From Apiospora phragmitis (Eukaryota; Ascomycota; Sordariomycetes; Amphisphaeriales; Apiosporaceae), in assembly GCA_038363925.1 (NCBI GenBank), contig JAQQWL010000015.1, positions 1 through 64,000 on the forward strand: a stretch of 64,000 nucleotides of DNA. The letters are read 5' to 3'. Shown one piece after another: positions 35,059 to 47,469 of this stretch (position 1 is the stretch's first letter; each line of letters opens with the position of its first letter). The notes below the pieces were generated by a model. The model was not told the DNA's origin and ran no database searches. It saw only the letters and a list, made by a program, of their open reading frames with translations. A program made the position numbers and the translations under genes.

Positions 35059-37104
35059 ATGGGCATCTCTTGGCGACTTGCCGCCTGAACTCCTGCGGCC
35101 AATCATTGAGTATGCCGTAATTGCTCGCTTCAACGGGATCTCCCGTACTTGTCACTTTGTCACTTTCGGTCGAATATTGCAGTTGAGAGAGGTCAACAGT
35201 ATGCTACACGCTCCATGAATAGGTCATTCATGAATAGGTCATCTTTCATTGACACTGATCCCCACCGTAGAGTTATTCGATGCCGAAGTTCTGGCAGCTG
35301 TCGCGCGCTTGGGGACTCTGTGGCGTCTGGCCCAGTTCAGCCTTGGGAAACCATGGTACGACACGCCCTGGCACCCACCCAGGACGGGCGAGGAGCCCGC
35401 CGTCGTCTCCGAGACCATGTTCCTGGCCCGCTACCTCCTCCTCCGCCCCCACGCCCAGCAACCCTGGAGCGCGAACCTCTCGGCGTACCTGAATACACTG
35501 CTCGACCTGGTTTTCGAGGCCGAGGGGCGCCCGTCGACGATGAGCGCAGACCGGCGTACATGCTGGTTTTGTGCCGGTATTTCATGAGGACACTGCTGGC
35601 CAAGAAGCTGAGGACGAACTGCTGGTACAGAATGGATGTTATGCACTCAGTATATGACTTGTTTCGCGATTCCCTCGGAAGGGGTCAGCTCGTCGCCAAG
35701 GGTCCGCTCGAGCGCCACCTACTGACGTGTCAATCACTGCTCGATGCATCTGCGGGAGGATTATCGTCGGAGTTCCATGCGCATCCCGGTTTCGGGCCGT
35801 TGCTGTTGGACAAGGACCATGAGCCTGGGCCTCTCGGAGCCGGCCTGCGAGGCTTCATCATAGGGTCGACTATGGAGCGGTTCGTGGCCGTCTTGGGCCC
35901 GATCCGCGGCCTCAGCTTCAACGACGACGAACGAGAATGCCTCCTGTGGGCCGTCCAGAGCGGACAGCTGGCCAAGGTCAAGTATCTGATGAGCTGGCCA
36001 GGACACAGCCCGCACAAGCCATACGGGAAGAAATTCGAGCTCGCCGTCGTGGAAGCGATCCGCCTTCGCAAACGGGACATCATCCAGTACCTGTTTCAAT
36101 TGCACAGGCGGACGGGTCGCTCGGGAGTGCCGTTCCGCCGGCGCATAGCAGATATAGGTATTGTGACGAACTTGGGCTTGGTAGTAGCTTGCTGGAACGG
36201 CGATATCGAGACCGTTCAGCTTTTTTTCCGCCACATACACGAATCGGAGTACAACCGGCAGCACCCGCACCTTCGCAGAACTGCACTTGTCCATGCCTGC
36301 CGTTCTGGGAATGCGGATCTTGTCTCGTTCCTTCTTGGTCGAAAATCTATGACAGCAGAAATCGCCGCGAGTCCGATGGAAGATGACCGTATCTGCCTTC
36401 TATGCACCCATGGCTGTTATGCTGCCTACATTGAGGGTTGCGAGCTATGTTGTCCGGATAACTGGGGATTTGGGCCCGTCTTTGTGGCCGCAACTAGCGG
36501 CAGTGTTCAGATTGCGCAACTTATAGTCGACGCCGGCCGTCCGGTCTCCGCGAAACAGTATGAGCAGGCAACCATTGTGGCCGTCGATCTTGATCACCAT
36601 CGGTTTCTACAATGGATACTCGACCACGCGGGACCTGATCTGACAAACCCGACTTCCACTTTCGACATGCTAGGTACCGCTTGCGTTCGGGGCAGTGTCG
36701 GGGTTCTGGAAATCCTAGCATCGAACGGTCTTCTTCAGGATCGTGTTTTGTGGGCCGAAGACTGTCACCGTCCGTATGAGCTGGACTATCATCGGGTCTA
36801 CCCGCAGCGCCGGTACGAGAAGCCCGCACTGGTTGCGATTTCCTGGAAGCGAGAAGACATATTGCAGTATCTACTCTCCAGGGGGTTCGAAGGCGTGGCC
36901 GATCCTTTGGAGACCTCCGTCAAGGACGAATGGGAGACGGGCTGGATTCCCCGGCGCCCGTCGCCCAAGATCAAGACATCAAGTAGGTGCGGCATCCAAT
37001 CGACTACGATAGAGCAAGAGGAAATGTATATTGAATGTGCGAGGATATACGCACGACGGGCAGTTGAAGCTTCGGCAAGGGCTGGCCCAAGGGTTGGCTC
37101 TTAG
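35059..37104 (+). CDS. F-box-like/ankyrin-repeat protein, probable frameshifts at N-terminus
   Basis: The main frame from about 35560 to 37104 encodes about 510 residues with several ankyrin-like units (LLWAVQSGQLAKVKYLM, LVHACRSGNADLVSFLL, FVAATSGSVQIAQLIV, GTACVRGSVGVLEILA). Upstream, an F-box-like start (GDLPPELLRPIIEYAV) precedes an intron at 35199-35270 (GTATGC...CGTAG) and then LFDAEVLAAVARLGTLWRLA in a second frame. A frame change at about 35520-35560 joins the two. The start also looks shifted: ATG at 35059 would fit only if the GGG after it were GG. The intron contains a tandem copy of ATGAATAGGTCAT. The family is common and uncharacterised in filamentous fungi; an adaptor role is inferred. 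Confidence 0.7.
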
Positions 37105-38105
37105 GGTCTACCCTGTCGCATCCACTCCTAACTATGCTTTCCCATGACAAAGCCCCTCGGACGATGAGCATATATGTTTTGATGGTAGATTAAGACAGAG
37201 ATTATGTATACAAATACTAGCCCCTCATCTGTTCTACTGATGTGCTGACGTTTCATCTACTACCTCTGCTGCAACACCAGCTTAAGGGAGTATAGCGGAC
37301 GCGTTCGTTTGGTAGGGTAAAAGAGAGCCCCTTGAGCTTCAATGCCGAAGAACCAGTGGCAGGCGGTCTTCATTATGTGCGTATGCGCACTAGGCGGCCC
37401 AAGTCAGAGCGCATCAATCAGATCACCGCGTCGAGAGATACTTTTCAATCGTAGGCTCATCCATTGTGTGTAAGCAAACAGAACCGGTCAGCTGACAATG
37501 CAGGAGGGAAGCCAAAGGTTACTATGCATCTCTAGATCTAGGCCCTTCTCGCCGCTCTTGGCGTTTCCCCACACCGCTTCACGTACGGCATTCTTGACTC
37601 GGCCAGCGGCGAAGATGTGGCGCACCCTACCGCCCCCGGTCGTACCTGATTCGTCTCCGACTCAGCTCGGCTTGCTCCTATACCACCGAGCATCATACGA
37701 TGCCACTTTATGTTGGTACGTGGGACGCCCTGCAGTTCAGCGATAGATGTCATCGCCAGTCCGGATTGAAGTTCGGCGCCACACAATGTAGGGACGACTA
37801 CTTTTCAGGGTTTCCAGCCCAGCAACGGGGTTGCCAATTATGCAGCCTCTACCAAATCTCCTTACGAGGGACGTTGCCCATAGTCTAAAGTCCTGGTTTT
37901 CACACACTAGAGTACGCTCCTCTTAGACCAAAGTAAAAAGGACGATCCACGTGCATATAAGGCAGTAATCATGAAGCCCAGCTCCAAGGTGCAGCACCTT
38001 TGAACCACGATCATCATTTTAATTACGTATTCCCTGTATTTACCCGAACCTGCCCTGTGTTCAAAGGTATAATTAGCCTGCCAATCATCCCCAGAAACCA
38101 CTATC
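37105..38105. other. Intergenic
   Basis: About 1 kb with short chance frames only. No RNA gene or repeat was recognised. Confidence 0.35.
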
Positions 38106-38502
38106 ATGAGAATTACCCCCGCTATGCTCGTGCTCAGCTACTGGAGCCCGGACGCATCGGACCAGGCGCTTACGAAGGGGCTCACCGTCGACCTATTCAA
38201 CGACGGCGGTTGCAGCGGAGGCAAGTTCGAGGGCTGGTACGAGGAGAAACAATGTTACTCGACCCAGGGCAACCGTGGGATGCACATCATCAACAAGAAG
38301 CACTACAACTGCCATCGTGAGTAATGACCCCGCTCCTACAAGAGACTACACCATAAGGAGAATGGTGTTAATTTGTTCTTGGTTCGGCCCAAAAGTCACG
38401 GTCTACAAGGGGGACGGCTGCTCTTCGGATGACAATGCCAATTTGGATCAGAGCAAGTGCTGGCCGGTCGGGAATCGTGGGTCGTTTAAGATATTCTGCT
38501 GA
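38106..38502 (+). CDS. Small Cys-rich protein, probably secreted
   Basis: Two exons, 38106-38316 and 38396-38502 (GTGAGT donor, AAAAG acceptor), giving 105 residues. Six Cys are spread as GGCSGG, KQCYST, YNCH, DGCSSD, SKCW and a terminal FC. The layout (VDLFNDGGC ... VYKGDGC) suggests two similar half-domains, each starting with a beta strand followed by a GC turn, possibly a gamma-crystallin-like fold (inference). The signal peptide is weak: MRITPAMLVLS is hydrophobic but is soon followed by charged and polar residues, so secretion is not certain. Function unknown; small secreted fungal proteins often act at the cell surface or on hosts and competitors. Confidence 0.6.
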
Positions 38503-38509
38503 AGTGTCA

Positions 38510-39860
38510 AATATACTCAGGCTTTTATGGGTAGGGCTGTGTAAAGTGATAGCAATAGCGTCGCGGGAGGCGGCCTACTGCGTTACAAATTCAGGCTTCC
38601 GCACAAGTTACCATCAATCTGTGTCCTATGGGGTATAAACAGGCCCCACCTACCTTTCTACACAGCTCAAGAGGTTCGAGCTGTGATCCAGCCGGGCCAT
38701 CAGTAGATATAATCTGGAGAGAAGGACGAGAAAAGACATTAGAAACGCCAAAGACGGCGGCGTGCGCATTGCGGCGGCTTACGGACTATATACATGCTCC
38801 ACCGCGTACATGCGCTTCTTCATGCAAGGATCGACAGGGATGTTACGACTGAATATGCGAGGTTCTTTTGACCGTCCAGTCCTTCGCTGATATTATGGTA
38901 TTTTCTGGGCGTAAGCAAGCTCGTTAAGGACGGATAACAGCAGTATGCATCATCAGCTAATGCTGGTTCGGATCCTTTCATGGGAAGCCCGCTAGGCTGG
39001 CGATGCAAAGATTGGCAAGGGGTGGGTAACAGCCGTGACTGAGACGCGACGACCAACCATCACACACGTATGTACTTGATAGATATGAACGTGGGCCTTG
39101 TTGGACGATGTCGATTTACTATCCATCGATGATGCTAACCGTAGATACGTACATCCTTTCCAGTCCCCCTGAACAGACTCGCTAGAACCCGTTAAACTTC
39201 GTCTGATGTCGCAAGGCAACACTGTTCGGGTCGATGTCCTGGTTTGATTGGCGAACTTTCCAGTCTAGACGCTGAGCCGCCCTCTTGTTCGGAATTAACT
39301 CAATCTTTTCCCCGTGCCCGGGTTTCCGAACAGCCTCCGTTTCCGGGCAGTACCTAAGAACTCTATTTTGACGGCAGGTAAATCTGGTGGCGATTGAAAT
39401 ACTCCCTAATAGTATTGGACCCATGATGTGCTACTTCTTTTGCGTCCTTTATCAATCTGCCTAACACTGGATCACTACAATAGACTGGGCCGGTCTTCGA
39501 CCGTGCAGCCCAAACGATTTGACGTAGCTGTCGAAAATAAGCACGATCTACCTCTCTGTGTACCGCACACATCGCTGTCGGCTTCCATAACTATCATTCG
39601 CCGCCGATCCTGCTAGCGCTGGCAACGGCAGTTCTGATGCACACACTCATCGCGGTGGAGGAAAAGGTCTACGGGAGTTCACCGGGGAACAGCCTATTGA
39701 AGAAGAGAGATCGAACAAAACTTCGGTGAGATTCAATGAGAAAGTATATGTACATCTATCCAGCAGGATGGAAAGAAGAAGAAGAAGAGTAAAGAGCCTG
39801 CCCTAACCAAATGTACCAACACCCGCTGCTCGGGTCACCGCATAGCCATTGCAGCATGCT
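38510..39860. other. Intergenic
   Basis: About 1.35 kb. Minus-strand frames at 39572-39182 look weakly protein-like but match no family I know. A purine-rich run (GGAAAGAAGAAGAAGAAG) lies near 39770. Confidence 0.35.
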
Positions 39861-39864
39861 GAGC

Positions 39865-40429
39865 TTAGCAGGAGAAACCACAGTCCATGTCCACCTTCCG
39901 AGTAGTGGACCAGGGGCCGCCCAAGTCGTACTTGCCAACGCTGCATCGGGCGTTCTTGGTGTTGGCCGCGCCCGAGTCCCAGTGCTGGTCGCCGTACTCG
40001 AAAGAAGCCTGTGTCGGTGGTGATGCTCGATTAGTACACATTCCACAAGCTTCATACCGCCATGAAGGCCCGAGACAGGAGCAGAAGAAAAGGGAAGCAA
40101 AGGAAAGGTGTGATGGGGAGCTAGCTTACTGGACCGTCCGCGCTGCCGCCGATGTTGATGCGCAGTTCCTGGGGAAGGCCGTTTCCGCTGACGCTGCCGA
40201 AGATGGTGTTTTTTCTCTTGTCCTGGAAGCTCTTCTGAGCCACTTGGAACTGGTTGGCGTCGAAAACCTTGACGTCCGCGAAGTGGTTGTCCGGCCCCTC
40301 CTTGATGTGGACGTGGACGCCGCACCAGCCGCCCTTGAAGCGCTTCTCGACAGCGACCTCCTCGGCGGGGGCGGCCAGAGACGTGGCGGCCAGGCCGAGG
40401 ACGGCCATGAAGACGGTGGTAGCGTGCAT
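39865..40429 (-). CDS. Small secreted protein with Kex2-type propeptide
   Basis: Two exons, 40429-40130 and 40008-39865 (GTAAGC donor, CACAG acceptor), giving 147 residues. There is a clear signal peptide, MHATTVFMAVLGLAATSLA with A-A-P after it, then a short acidic propeptide ending in KR (residues 31-32) as a Kex2 processing site. The mature part is rich in Gly, Asn and aromatic residues and has four Cys (WCGVHV, ARCS, MDCG and SC near the end), suggesting two disulfides. I recognise no family. It is an effector-like or antimicrobial-like candidate only by size and layout. The upstream ATGs in the same frame (to 40525) would spoil the signal peptide, so the ATG at 40429 is preferred. Confidence 0.75.
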
Positions 40430-40439
40430 TTTGATAGTG

Positions 40440-41160
40440 TGGGTTCTGATAATGATATAGGTTAAGAACTGATGATTTCGATGAATGGGTGATCGGATAT
40501 AGTGTTGATATTGGTGAGAGAGCAAGGATTGTTATCAAATTGTAATGGTGATGGTGTTGATGCAAAATATTCCTCTTCCGACGAGCACAGTCGCGTACTT
40601 ATATACATCTGGAGACATTCCGAGGACGATACATATTGGGGAGTATAAGTCACTGATTTGCCCCCTATAGACCCTCTGGCTTACTTAGATACGTAGTAAG
40701 ACGGGGTTCCTTATTCGGCTGGATAATTAACAGTTTGCCATAAGAAGCCTTTGAATAGATCTTTAGTGACGGTTCGCGCCTTGGATTGTGGGGGATCTGT
40801 GGATACTCAATGCGAATCTGGCCAGCTCGTGAACATGCTTACTATTGTTGCTGGACGGGAAATTGCCACGATATCGGGCCCTCTCCGGTCCCGCGAAGTT
40901 GCACGCGATGGCCTACAGGCATAACATCTATCTATGGAAACTAGAAACTGATCTTGAATCCAAAAATTTCCTTCATTCCATAATTTACTCAATTGGACCA
41001 TTTTTGTCCCCATCCACAGCGACACTGTCACGCACTGGAGGAGCCACAGTTTACTGGACTCCTTCGTAGCGCCACACTAGCGTCTGGCGGCGGCCAAGTT
41101 CGGCATCGTGAGTGGCGCTGTTCTGCTCAATGTACAAGTGTGAATGCATTACCGGTGATA
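40440..41160. other. Intergenic
   Basis: About 720 bases containing the promoter of the leftward secreted protein (a TATATA near 40600) and the 3' end of ERG4. No other feature seen. Confidence 0.35.
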
Positions 41161-41165
41161 GTTAC

Positions 41166-42857
41166 CTAGATGACATACTGCAGAGAAGTTTGGTCAGCTC
41201 ACAAGTCTGGGTTGTTAGGCGCAGAGTGTCGCATTGAGTACATATACCACTATATCGCACGCATATAGTGGCTGTCCACTTTTGCGTGCGACACAGAGTA
41301 AATGGGAGTTGAGTAGACGTACCGGTATAAACAAGTAAGGCACCTCTTTCTCGTATGTCTTATAGGCCTCGCCATACTTTCTCCGAGAGCGATCGATATC
41401 TCGCTTAACTCTGTGGGCCATCATAACCATAAAGAAGACGAAATAAAACCAGGGGAAGAAGCTCCTGAGAAGAGTAGGTCGCATCACTGGTTAGCCTTGA
41501 TGTATGTACGATTTGCCGTAGGCACGAGGTTGAGACTCACTTGAAACCGGTGATCAGGCCCCAGGACATGGAGAAGAACATGTCGGGCACGTAGTTGGGC
41601 TTCCGGACAATGACAAACCAACCATCGCACAAGATTCGATCGCCCACGTCCGTCTCGATGACCCGTGGGTTCTCAATGAACTGCCATGGGACTTGAGGGA
41701 ACGTGTTGCGCTTGACGAGCTGGCCTTTTTCATGGTGTCGAAAGGAGTTCTTTTGGCCGTTCGCGCTGTCCCACATCCAATACATGAAAATATAGGCGAC
41801 AAAGAGAATAGCCAGTGCATACGGGTTCCAGTGGTACTCGTCCGGATGATGGTTGGCGAGATACAGGGCGCAATGGCAATAGCTGAAGGGCACGCCTGCC
41901 AAGTTCCAGAATGTGAGCATGAAGCCAAGCTTCTCATAGTACATGTCCCTAAAATACGTCCAAGGGGTCAGTCTACATGCTACTGCCAGAAAAGGTGCGA
42001 AGAGCCGCTTACCAGGTGGTGATGATGGACTGTTCCGCCTTGCTGCATGCGTTGGCATAAAGCCAGTGGGCCACGACTAGGAACGCGACCTCTCCGGAGA
42101 CATATCCATACAACTCGTACTGACGCGCAGCAACCGCAGAAGAGAGGAAGAATAATATGAACCAAGGAATCCGGACTTCATAGAACATCTTGAAATCCAG
42201 GATGCCGATGCGCGGATTGAGCTCGGCTCCGACAAAGAAATCGTAAATGGGGTATCCCGTCAATCGGTGGGTCCGTCCGCGGAGGAAGGCCTGGAAATAG
42301 ACAATGAAGCTATTCAGGAACCCCGAGAAGATGGCAACGCTCATGATGGGGCCGAACTCGTCGATCAGTGTATACAAGGGGAACATCTTGGTGATATGTA
42401 GCGCGGCGGCGAGGGCAATGGTGAGGTAGAAGCTGGAGTAGGCGGAGCAGTAGTAAGGCAGGCGCCTACCTCCTTCGTGACGCAGCGGCCGGCCTTGGTT
42501 GTATACACCGGGCATGTAGCAGTACATGACGGCTTCCACAAGGAAGAATATCCAGTAGATGGCCCATGCCTTGGCGGTCGGAAAGGCGCCGTCGTAGGCA
42601 AGGTAGAAGAGATGGAACCCGAATTCAGGCAAGGTCTGATGCGTGTCGGGAAGGGGGATCTGGCCGTCGTAGTAGGTCGCTCCGATCCACATGTACCACA
42701 TGAGTAGTGGAAACCCAATCATCAGGCTTGCTGCACCAAGAGAACCACCGAACTCGAACTCGTCGGACTCGCCATCGGTGAACTGTGGGGTTGCTGCGGT
42801 AGACTTCTCGGCCATCGGGGCCACTGAGGAAGGAGGGATTCTTTGCTTGGTGCCCAT
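41166..42857 (-). CDS. ERG4: ERG4, sterol C-24(28) reductase
   Basis: Four exons: 42857-42013, 41948-41541, 41464-41323 and a 12-base last exon 41177-41166 that encodes only YVI plus the stop. Total 468 residues, the usual size. It catalyses the final step of ergosterol synthesis (ergosta-5,7,22,24(28)-tetraenol to ergosterol, NADPH) in the ER membrane. Multiple membrane segments and family motifs are present: [57 protein letters not shown] and [18 protein letters not shown]. Without the mini-exon the frame reads through into an unrelated tail, while the spliced end YLFIPYVI matches the family. Intact. Divergent from a Zn2Cys6 factor. A second ERG4 elsewhere in the genome is common, so the essential copy cannot be assigned. 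Confidence 0.93.
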
Positions 42858-43324
42858 CTTGGGTTATCTTGTCGAAGGTAATAAGGGAGTGAGTTGCTGG
42901 AGATTCTCGGCCAAGTGTATGGGACAGATATGCACTCAGTGGGCGAATGGCTGCATCTTAAATAACAATGACCTGCTGCCACTGACCCCAAGCAGATACG
43001 GCTAACAGGCGTCAAGACAGGAATTCGAAAGCGAGACATAACTGAGTGTCAATAATACAGCCACTGGAGAAGTTAACTGCGCACCAATCGCTTCGTCGCA
43101 AAAGAGGAAAAGGGGGTCTGCAGGATCTCCGGTGGATTTGGAAGCAAGGATGTTCAGGCGGTCCCTTTCCATTTGCAGTTAGTAGATTTGTGTCTCTCAT
43201 CAGGGGCTAGCCGACCCCAATTTGGGATTGGAATTTCTGGCAACTCATAACGGTGAGAAGCAACATTGCGCAACAATATATCAACACAATTCTCGTCTAG
43301 CTAGATCTTCGTTCCTAAAGCTTG
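42858..43324. promoter_or_regulatory. Divergent promoter between ERG4 and the Zn2Cys6 factor
   Basis: 467 bases between two head-to-head start codons, so it must contain both promoters. No binding site could be assigned with confidence. Confidence 0.5.
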
Positions 43325-45420
43325 ATGTTGCGCATGGCACGGGAGCGCTCCGAGGCCGAAGCTAACCGGAAGAAGCATCCGCGGTCCAAACTGTTCACTG
43401 GGTGCTGGACTTGCCGTCGGCGACGTGTCAAATGCGACGAGTGAGTTGACCCTCGATTTTGAAGACCTGTGGCATGATCTGGGCTGGCTTTTCTGACTGT
43501 CTATCTACTTCTCGGCGCCCTTCACAGAGCAAAGCCATCATGCCAACGTTGCCAGAGGTTCAATGTCTCCTGTGAGGGATACGGCGTACGCCTGAATTGG
43601 GTACAGAACAATGGCCAAGATGATGATGCCGCCGGTTCGGACGTGAGACTACCCAGACGGCTGCTAACACCTTGGGATACTGGTATACCCGGTCTTTCTT
43701 CGTCCGAGATCGATGAGGCTTTGGCGAGAATTGATGAATGGGTGCCAGAGGACTCCCCGGGTCTCAGGCGATCGGGCTTTTCTGTCTTTTCTGCCACATT
43801 GCCTCAGTCGCCTTCCTATCAAAGTGTCCACTGCTCGCCTGTCCCAACAGTGGTTGGAGGCAGCATTGGAGAAAACCCGTCCATCCAGGCTTATGATACC
43901 CCATCCTCTATCAGCACTCAATGCATGGACCAAGGCAATCCGACAACGGAAAGCAGTACCGACGTAGACTCCCAATGTACTGCACCTGGGTACGTAGCAG
44001 TACCGTCAGATACTGTTGTTACGGGACAGCCACTTGGCCAGGACACTATCACCGGCGTCCTGTCCGCCAGTGATGAGCCGTTCGAGGTTGGACGTATGGG
44101 AGAAACAACCACACCCGTGAGGTCACCCGCCACTGAAACGCCGAACAAACAAACAATGCAATCTCCCCCGAAGCCACCACGTCATTTGGACGAGCTCTTC
44201 ATGCCCATGAACCAGAAACGACTGATCCACCACTGGGTCACCTTCACGAGCCGTAGGCTGGTGCTCCTCGACGAGCCCCACAACCCCTGCCGCACCCTGA
44301 TGCTGCCCATGGCCCTAGCAGGCCTCACGTCGCGGAGCGCCGCGTCCAACTCCCACGTGGCCATCTTCCACGCCGTATGTGCTTGCGCCGCGTACAACCT
44401 GTACGAGCTCGGCGCGCGCGCGGGCGAGGATGACCTGTCCCTGGCGCTGGCCCACGACCAGCAGGCCATCCGCCACCTGCGGCACAACCTGGCCCGCGCC
44501 GACGAGCACCGCGACGCGTCCTTCGCCATGGCCATCATGGCCTGCGTCGCCGTCGAGGCCGTCTCGGGCACCACGCGGCGCTGGCGCACGCACGTCTCGG
44601 GCGGGCTGGCCTACCTGGCGCGCCTCCATTCGCGCGGCGACGTGGACGAGGCGGTGCTGGCGCCCTTCCGGCGGCATATGGTCCTGATGGCTATCTTATG
44701 CGACTTCTCGGTGGCTGAAGACTTAAAAGCCTTCTTGGATGTGGAGGATGAGGGGGGCCAAAACAGCAACAGCCTAGCGAGAGTCTTGAGTTCTCGTTCC
44801 CGTACTATGGCGTCTCGCGGTCATTTCTCAGAGCTCATGCCCGCATGAACGTCTTCGCTGCCGCAGAAAGCGGTACTTCTTCTTCCCTCTCCGATGAGTT
44901 ATCTAGACAACTCGATGCGTTCGAGCTGCAGCTGTACCTCGCATTTCCCAGTCCTTCCCGGTATCAAATGGATGGAGGCAGCCAGCTACATGCCACCATC
45001 ATCCAGCACGTCTCGACGTCGTACTACTACGCGGGACTAGTCTACTTCCAGCGCAGCATCCGGCAGGCCCCGGTGGCGTCGGTCCAAACCCTCGTGGAGC
45101 TGGGCGTCGCGGAGCTCGAGGCCATCGACCGCGTCGGGAAGGGGGAGCGGGGCTGTATGATGCTCTGGCCGGTCTTGGTGCTTGGCGCCGAGTGCGACGA
45201 GCCTAAGGTGCAGCAGCGGGTGCGTGACTGGTTCCGCGGGCAAAAGAAGCTGGGGTTCAGGAACTTGGTGGTGCTGGAAGACTTGATAGCTCACGTATGG
45301 CAGGTGCGCACTGCGGGTACTAGTAGTAGCGGTGATCACGATGATGCACAAGAGAAGGCGGCGCATGTAGATTGGCGAGAAATCATAGCATTACCAAGGT
45401 TTGATGTCTTCAGGCTCTAG
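43325..45420 (+). CDS. Zn2Cys6 transcription factor, one frameshift
   Basis: Exon 1 is 43325-43440 and exon 2 starts at 43528. The intron splits the zinc cluster, which reads CWTCRRRRVKCDE, then KPSCQRCQRFNVSC: six Cys in the canonical C6 spacing. A basic stretch (NRKKHPRSK) precedes it. After a Ser/Thr/Pro-rich linker comes the fungal-specific regulatory domain (HNPCRTLMLPMALAGLTSRS, FHAVCACAAYNLYELGA, GGLAYLARLHSRGD), as in fungal_trans_2 proteins. Near 44785 one base is missing, and the frame changes to LEFSFPYYGVSRSFLRAHAR and runs to 45420. About 600 residues in all. It may regulate the divergent ERG4 gene or neighbours (inference from position only). Confidence 0.85.
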
Positions 45421-45573
45421 ATACAGACATTACTGAGCCGCACGAGAATACCTTGTTGACCAAACCAAAAGACTATACATACTCTACATAAGTACAACAC
45501 AAGTGAAACGATGCGCACATCCCTGGTCCGCCCAGGTCCAAGACGCTCATGTGCCGCTTCCAGCGCAGTGGCC

Positions 45574-47290
45574 TCATTTCTCGGATGACTTCTTCACTGG
45601 CTTGTTCAATGACTTCCGGCGCTCAATCCTCTCAATTTCTGCCTCCACAAATGCCTCCCAAGTGTCAGCATAACCGCCACGACTGGTTGCTGCTTCATTG
45701 TTTGGAGCGCCAATCCCCTTTGTTCCCAGCTCTTCTTTGATCTCTCCATCTTCGCTAAGGGTCGGAGCCGGGACAGCGTTATTGCTGGTGTTGTTATCTA
45801 GATTTGGCAAAGCCGCTGTAGTAGGCGTTGAGTTCCAAGTGTGTGCCGTGACAGATGAGCCAAAAGGGATGTCGGTGCACTGCTGGGTTGCGATAAGCCC
45901 ATTAGTGCCTGTTCCCTAGCCAAGATGATTAGTAAATGTTGCCCTTTTGTTTTGTTCATAACGACAGCCGAAGGGCGACTAGCTTACCAGAGTTGGTACG
46001 CATGGCTTCAGCACGGGCATTGACATCATTCAAGACAGAGTCTACCAAAGCCGTTCTGTCACGAGGCATGGTTCCCTGATGACTCTCATCCTCCCGTGAA
46101 TCCGGGATCAGGGGAACCGCCAGTGTAGTGGGAACCGGAATCTTAGGAATGGCCGGGTGCGAAGGGTCGAAATTCCGCGTCAGGGCCTCGCGGTCCGGGC
46201 GACGTCCTCCTCTCCCGACGGAGCCGAAGTCGTGCTTGCCATAATCATAATCGCGCTCCGCGGCGGCCTGCTGGGGGTCCTCGTGGTAGCGGAGGGCGAA
46301 GGCGGACGTCCAGGGAAACGCGGCCAGGCTCGGCGTGGTCCAGCGCACGAGCTCAGACAGGTCCGTCGAGCACAGCATCTGGGGCTTGTTCTGTCGGCAC
46401 GTCAACAGGTAGTAGAGGTCGTCCTCCTCGCGCTCGCGCGTGCCGGCGGCGGGCTGGAGAGGCGACGAGCATTGGCGGTACAGGTGATCGTCGGTGTTGC
46501 AGCGGGGACAGGCCATGATGTAGCCCGAGCTGCTGATCTTGGAGACGCAATCCTTGACTTCGTGGCCCTCGCGCTTGCAGTTTCCACACTTGGTCACGGA
46601 TCTTGGTTCATTCCCGGCCTGGATGGGATGGGGCTCGCCGACTCTGGTGACAGTAGCAGCCGGTGCAACGGGTGCAAGGTTTCCGGTATCTCGGACGGGC
46701 CCGACTGCGGGTGACAAGGAACGTGATCGTCCGCGTCGGAGATCCGACGGCATGCGGTCGCCAGGAGGGTCGCGACCTTCAAAAGACGGTCTCTGCTGGA
46801 TAACCTCCAATGGCTGGAATCGGCGGTACTCGGGCGTACGCTGGCGGTAGAGCCCGTGGGGATGGCCACGCGAGTAGTCGTCTGAGGGACGTTCGAAATG
46901 CACAAGGTCTCGCTCGTCCCGTGGAAACTCAAAATAACCACGTCCAGTCCAAAGATCGCGCGGCTGGGTCGATCTGACCGGGGATGGGGCGCGGGTGCGG
47001 AGATCATGATCCTGATGGAAAGACTCTCGCTCGGAGAGAGACGGACGATGAGTAACGTCTCTCTCACCAGATCCATATTGACGCTGCAAAGGCTGCTGGT
47101 CGGGGACATTGGTAGGAAGATCGACCGCTCGGGGCCCTCTGGTCTCGCGCAACATTTGGCCTTGAGAGGCGCGAGGTGTGTACGATTGAGCTTGTGCGCG
47201 TCGAGGCTCTTTATTCGGGCGCTGGCCGTCCGATGACTCCTTCTGGGGCCCCTTCTGGCCGTTCCTGGCCCTGCCGCCTCGGCGCGCCAT
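45574..47290 (-). CDS. CCHC zinc-knuckle protein
   Basis: Two exons, 47290-45988 and 45908-45574, giving 545 residues; the ACAG acceptor is preferred because the upstream TAG acceptor gives an early stop. The N-terminal half is disordered and rich in Arg/Gly/Pro/Gln (MARRGGRARNGQKG). Two zinc knuckles sit near residues 230-275: CGNCKREGHEVKDC and CPRCNTDDHLYRQC. A Trp/Tyr-containing segment follows (LYYLLTCRQNKPQ), then an Asp/Arg-rich tail and a final charged helix (EAFVEAEIERIERRKSL). This layout suggests RNA or single-stranded nucleic-acid binding. It is not a retroelement Gag, because no protease or RT is adjacent and the sequence is clean. Confidence 0.8.
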
Positions 47291-47469
47291 CGTACAATGT
47301 CTCGATTGGTTCTTGACAGCAAAGATGCAAAAGAACTGGGTTACTAGTCTGAGCTCTGAAGATCCCTTGATGGTTACACAAGGAGTGATGAAAAGCAAAG
47401 GTCGCCAGTCAAGAGCAATGATTGTGGCGTGAAGAAGGATGGGTTGCAACTGAAAGGTGCAAGCGAGGG

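Noticed and set aside
35149..35560. Pro/Arg-rich N-terminal extension of the ankyrin frame
   Set aside because: The other frame in this interval gives the expected LFDAEVLAAV-type sequence after a proper intron, so the extension is a shadow.
39182..39572. Minus-strand frames that look protein-like
   Set aside because: No family motif, no start context, frames do not join through a clear intron.
45956..47449. Zinc-knuckle protein as a retrotransposon Gag
   Set aside because: No protease, RT or LTR nearby, a normal intron, and a long unique disordered N-terminus; better explained as a host RNA-binding protein.
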